NCBI GenBank assembly: GCA_020634215.1
Contig: JACKCD010000044.1
Span: forward strand, 1-50,363
Reading direction: 5' to 3'
Source of the DNA: Ardenticatenaceae bacterium
Lineage (GTDB): Bacteria > Chloroflexota > Anaerolineae > Promineifilales > Promineifilaceae
DNA: 50,363 nt
How positions within the stretch are numbered: position 1 is the stretch's first letter; every line of letters starts with the position of its first letter. The position numbers were made by a program, and so were the translations under genes. This document shows positions 49,430 to 50,363 of this stretch, piece after piece. The notes below the pieces were generated by a model, which worked only from the letters and a program-made list of their open reading frames with translations, was not told the DNA's origin and did not search any database.

Positions 49430-50290
49430 ATGGCAACTGTACTTGCTTCGGTCAATCGCAAGGGGGGGGTGGGGAAGACGACAACGGCCGTTAATCTCGC
49501 CCACGGCTTGGCAATCAAACTGGAAGAGCAGGGTGGGGGGAACGTGATCTTGGTGGAGCTTGACCCGCAGGGGGATGTGTCGCGGGCGTTGGGGATTGAC
49601 CCTGGCGACCGCTGCCTGAGCAAAGTGTTGACTGGACATGCGACCTTGCGCGAAAGTATCATCAGTGCTGACCGCAGCGACAGCGGTGGCCCGGCGCGGC
49701 CAAACCTCTATGTGCTGCCAGCTAGTGACCGGCTGAAGCGGGCAAAAAGCAACCTGCTGGCGCGGAACGTTTTGTCTTCGGCCAACCTGAGTTTGGATGA
49801 GGACAGCCCGGCTGTGCCTGTTGATGATTTACTGGAATATTATTTAGACCCGCTACGGCAGGCGTTTCAGTTTATTATTTTGGATTGCCCGCCGTCGTTG
49901 GATATGCTGGAAACGGCCGTTTACAAATACGCCGACCAAGCCATTGTCCCTGTCAAGGTGGACTTCCACGGGGCGGCAGCCACGGTCAACCATACCAACG
50001 GCATCATTGAGGAGCAGGCACGCGGCATAGACATCAAGATTGGGGCCATTGTGCCCACCTTTGTTCGCCCCCGCGAAAAGCTGGCGCGGCAGATGTTGAC
50101 CAGTTTGGTGCGCCGCTATGGGCGCAAGACGGTAAGTTTAGCTGTACCGGGAACGGTGATTGTGGAGCAATCTCCGGCGCTGGGCGGGCTGACGCTGTTT
50201 GAGTCGGCTCCCGACAGTGCGCCGACCAAGGCTTATCAAGCGTTGGTAGACAAGGTGTTTGCGGAGGCGGTGGCGTATGAGCAAGTTTGA
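49430..50290 (+). CDS. parA: ParA-family partition ATPase
   Basis: 286 residues with the deviant Walker A box KGGVGKTTTAVNLAHGLA (K11 and K16), Walker A' ILVELDPQGDVSRALGI, and Walker B FQFIILDCPPSLDMLETAVY. It lacks an N-terminal HTH, as in chromosomal Soj and type Ib plasmid ParA proteins. The role is dynamic positioning of DNA or cargo on the nucleoid with a ParB-type partner. AAGGAG and AAGG lie before ATG 49430. The following gene overlaps the stop by 14 bases, as ParB-type partners often do. Operators in front suggest autoregulation. Palindromes at 49483 (TAV) and 49912 (TAV). Confidence 0.9.
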   Translation: MATVLASVNRKGGVGKTTTAVNLAHGLAIKLEEQGGGNVILVELDPQGDVSRALGIDPGDRCLSKVLTGHATLRESIISADRSDSGGPARPNLYVLPASDRLKRAKSNLLARNVLSSANLSLDEDSPAVPVDDLLEYYLDPLRQAFQFIILDCPPSLDMLETAVYKYADQAIVPVKVDFHGAAATVNHTNGIIEEQARGIDIKIGAIVPTFVRPREKLARQMLTSLVRRYGRKTVSLAVPGTVIVEQSPALGGLTLFESAPDSAPTKAYQALVDKVFAEAVAYEQV

Positions 50291-50363
50291 TGATCCATTG
50301 GCAATGCTGCCTGACCCCAAGCCGGTGAAGCGGGAGGAGGGAAAGAAACGGCCGTTACCCAAA
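50277..50363 (+). CDS. Start of a gene coupled to parA, possible partition partner (3' end outside window)
   Basis: ATG 50277 overlaps the end of parA and opens MSKFDDPLAMLPDPKPVKRE followed by EGKKRPLPK up to the window edge (29 codons). A short acidic/basic N-terminus after ParA is usual for ParB-like or small centromere-binding partners, but no domain is visible yet. The palindrome at 50347 is read as RPL. Confidence 0.6.
   Translation, partial: MSKFDDPLAMLPDPKPVKREEGKKRPLPK

Larger units (their letters stand above)
361..50356. repeat. Highly iterated palindrome AACGGCCGTT (82 exact copies by hand count)
   Basis: Exact copies start at 361, 879, 1303, 1339, 1749, 2215, 2281, 2308, 3786, 4343, 4543, 4800, 5298, 5788, 6298, 6569, 6623, 6815, 9967, 10384, 10714, 11167, 11914, 12536, 13109, 13508, 13573, 13625, 13729, 14947, 15294, 15834, 17934, 18478, 19209, 19258, 19835, 19915, 20310, 20718, 21092, 21995, 22097, 23260, 24073, 24121, 24342, 24417, 24886, 25550, 26282, 27286, 27997, 28509, 29716, 31851, 32772, 32886, 33171, 33267, 33890, 37446, 39412, 40232, 40817, 41761, 42890, 43030, 43325, 43418, 43811, 44411, 44890, 45560, 45797, 45991, 46253, 46697, 48775, 49483, 49912 and 50347. 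A given 10-mer is expected about 0.05 times in 50 kb of random sequence. One-base variants of the last position (8762, 12624, 14223, 21959) also occur. It resembles cyanobacterial HIP1 in style but has a different sequence. Confidence 0.97.

Noticed and set aside
5288..50356. Clusters of short repeats as a possible CRISPR array
   Set aside because: No set of equal-length repeats with unique spacers of constant size is present, and no cas gene is seen; the repeats are hairpins, MITEs and the AACGGCCGTT palindrome.
361..50356. AACGGCCGTT as a directional DNA-uptake or Chi-type sequence
   Set aside because: Uptake and Chi sequences are asymmetric and strand-biased; this motif is a perfect palindrome found regardless of gene direction, so only symmetric functions fit.

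Overview
The window looks like chromosomal DNA of a GC-rich bacterium, most likely a member of Chloroflexota (Anaerolineae-like). That placement is inferred from gene content: SelL-type redoxin, large secreted PD40/FG-GAP proteins, a sarcosine-dehydrogenase-like enzyme next to an NDP-forming acyl-CoA ligase, and many orphan membrane proteins. No rRNA or tRNA gene was seen to settle it. The outstanding property is a 10-bp palindrome, AACGGCCGTT, which I counted by hand in 82 exact copies, about one per 610 bp, mostly inside genes, where it is read as Thr-Ala-Val, Asn-Gly-Arg or Arg-Pro. At many copies the local composition flips from G-rich on the left to C-rich on the right, so the sites mark local GC-skew inversions.

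Layout. 1-5.3 kb (+): end of a DUF457-like membrane protein, a CDP-alcohol phosphatidyltransferase, a SelL-type redoxin whose first CxxC cysteine is an in-frame TGA (candidate selenocysteine), a lipoprotein plus membrane protein pair, and an M20 peptidase. 5.4-7.4 kb: an sdpR-sdpI operon behind a consensus promoter and an 18-bp perfect palindromic operator, followed by a CPBP protease. 7.8-9.1 kb (-): mgtE. 9.4-11.8 kb (+): an APH kinase fused to a class III aminotransferase. 11.8-21.6 kb (-): a large surface protein with a Rieske-like domain lacking cluster ligands, a frameshifted PD40/FG-GAP protein, an M50-like protein without its catalytic Glu, membrane proteins, an alpha/beta hydrolase and a ThDP enzyme. 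21.9-23.2 kb (+): a split-barrel/TPR fusion. 23.4-24.2 kb (-): an FAH-family enzyme. 24.5-26.6 kb (+): three small membrane proteins.

27.4-34.3 kb (+) is a catabolic cluster: FAD/GcvT demethylating dehydrogenase, acyl-CoA dehydrogenase, NDP-forming acyl-CoA ligase and EamA exporter. 34.4-35.9 kb is a complete IS4-type element with a 6-bp target duplication and a frameshifted transposase. 35.9-40.8 kb (+): ctaA, an alpha/beta hydrolase, and a glycoside hydrolase followed by a GT4 glycosyltransferase. 40.8-46.9 kb (-): HisC-like aminotransferase, MetE-like protein, MFS permease coupled to an ACMSD-like amidohydrolase, and a hypothetical protein. A candidate free-standing ~150-nt structured RNA with its own promoter and terminator lies at 46.96-47.11 kb. 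47.1-48.6 kb (-) holds an AAA ATPase of the DUF234 class, 48.8-49.06 kb a MITE-like element with a 7-bp target duplication, and 49.4 kb to the end (+) parA and the start of its partner behind a promoter filled with AGTATAC-type operators.

Spacers between genes consist largely of a few dispersed dyad-repeat families that form hairpins, many placed where terminators are expected.
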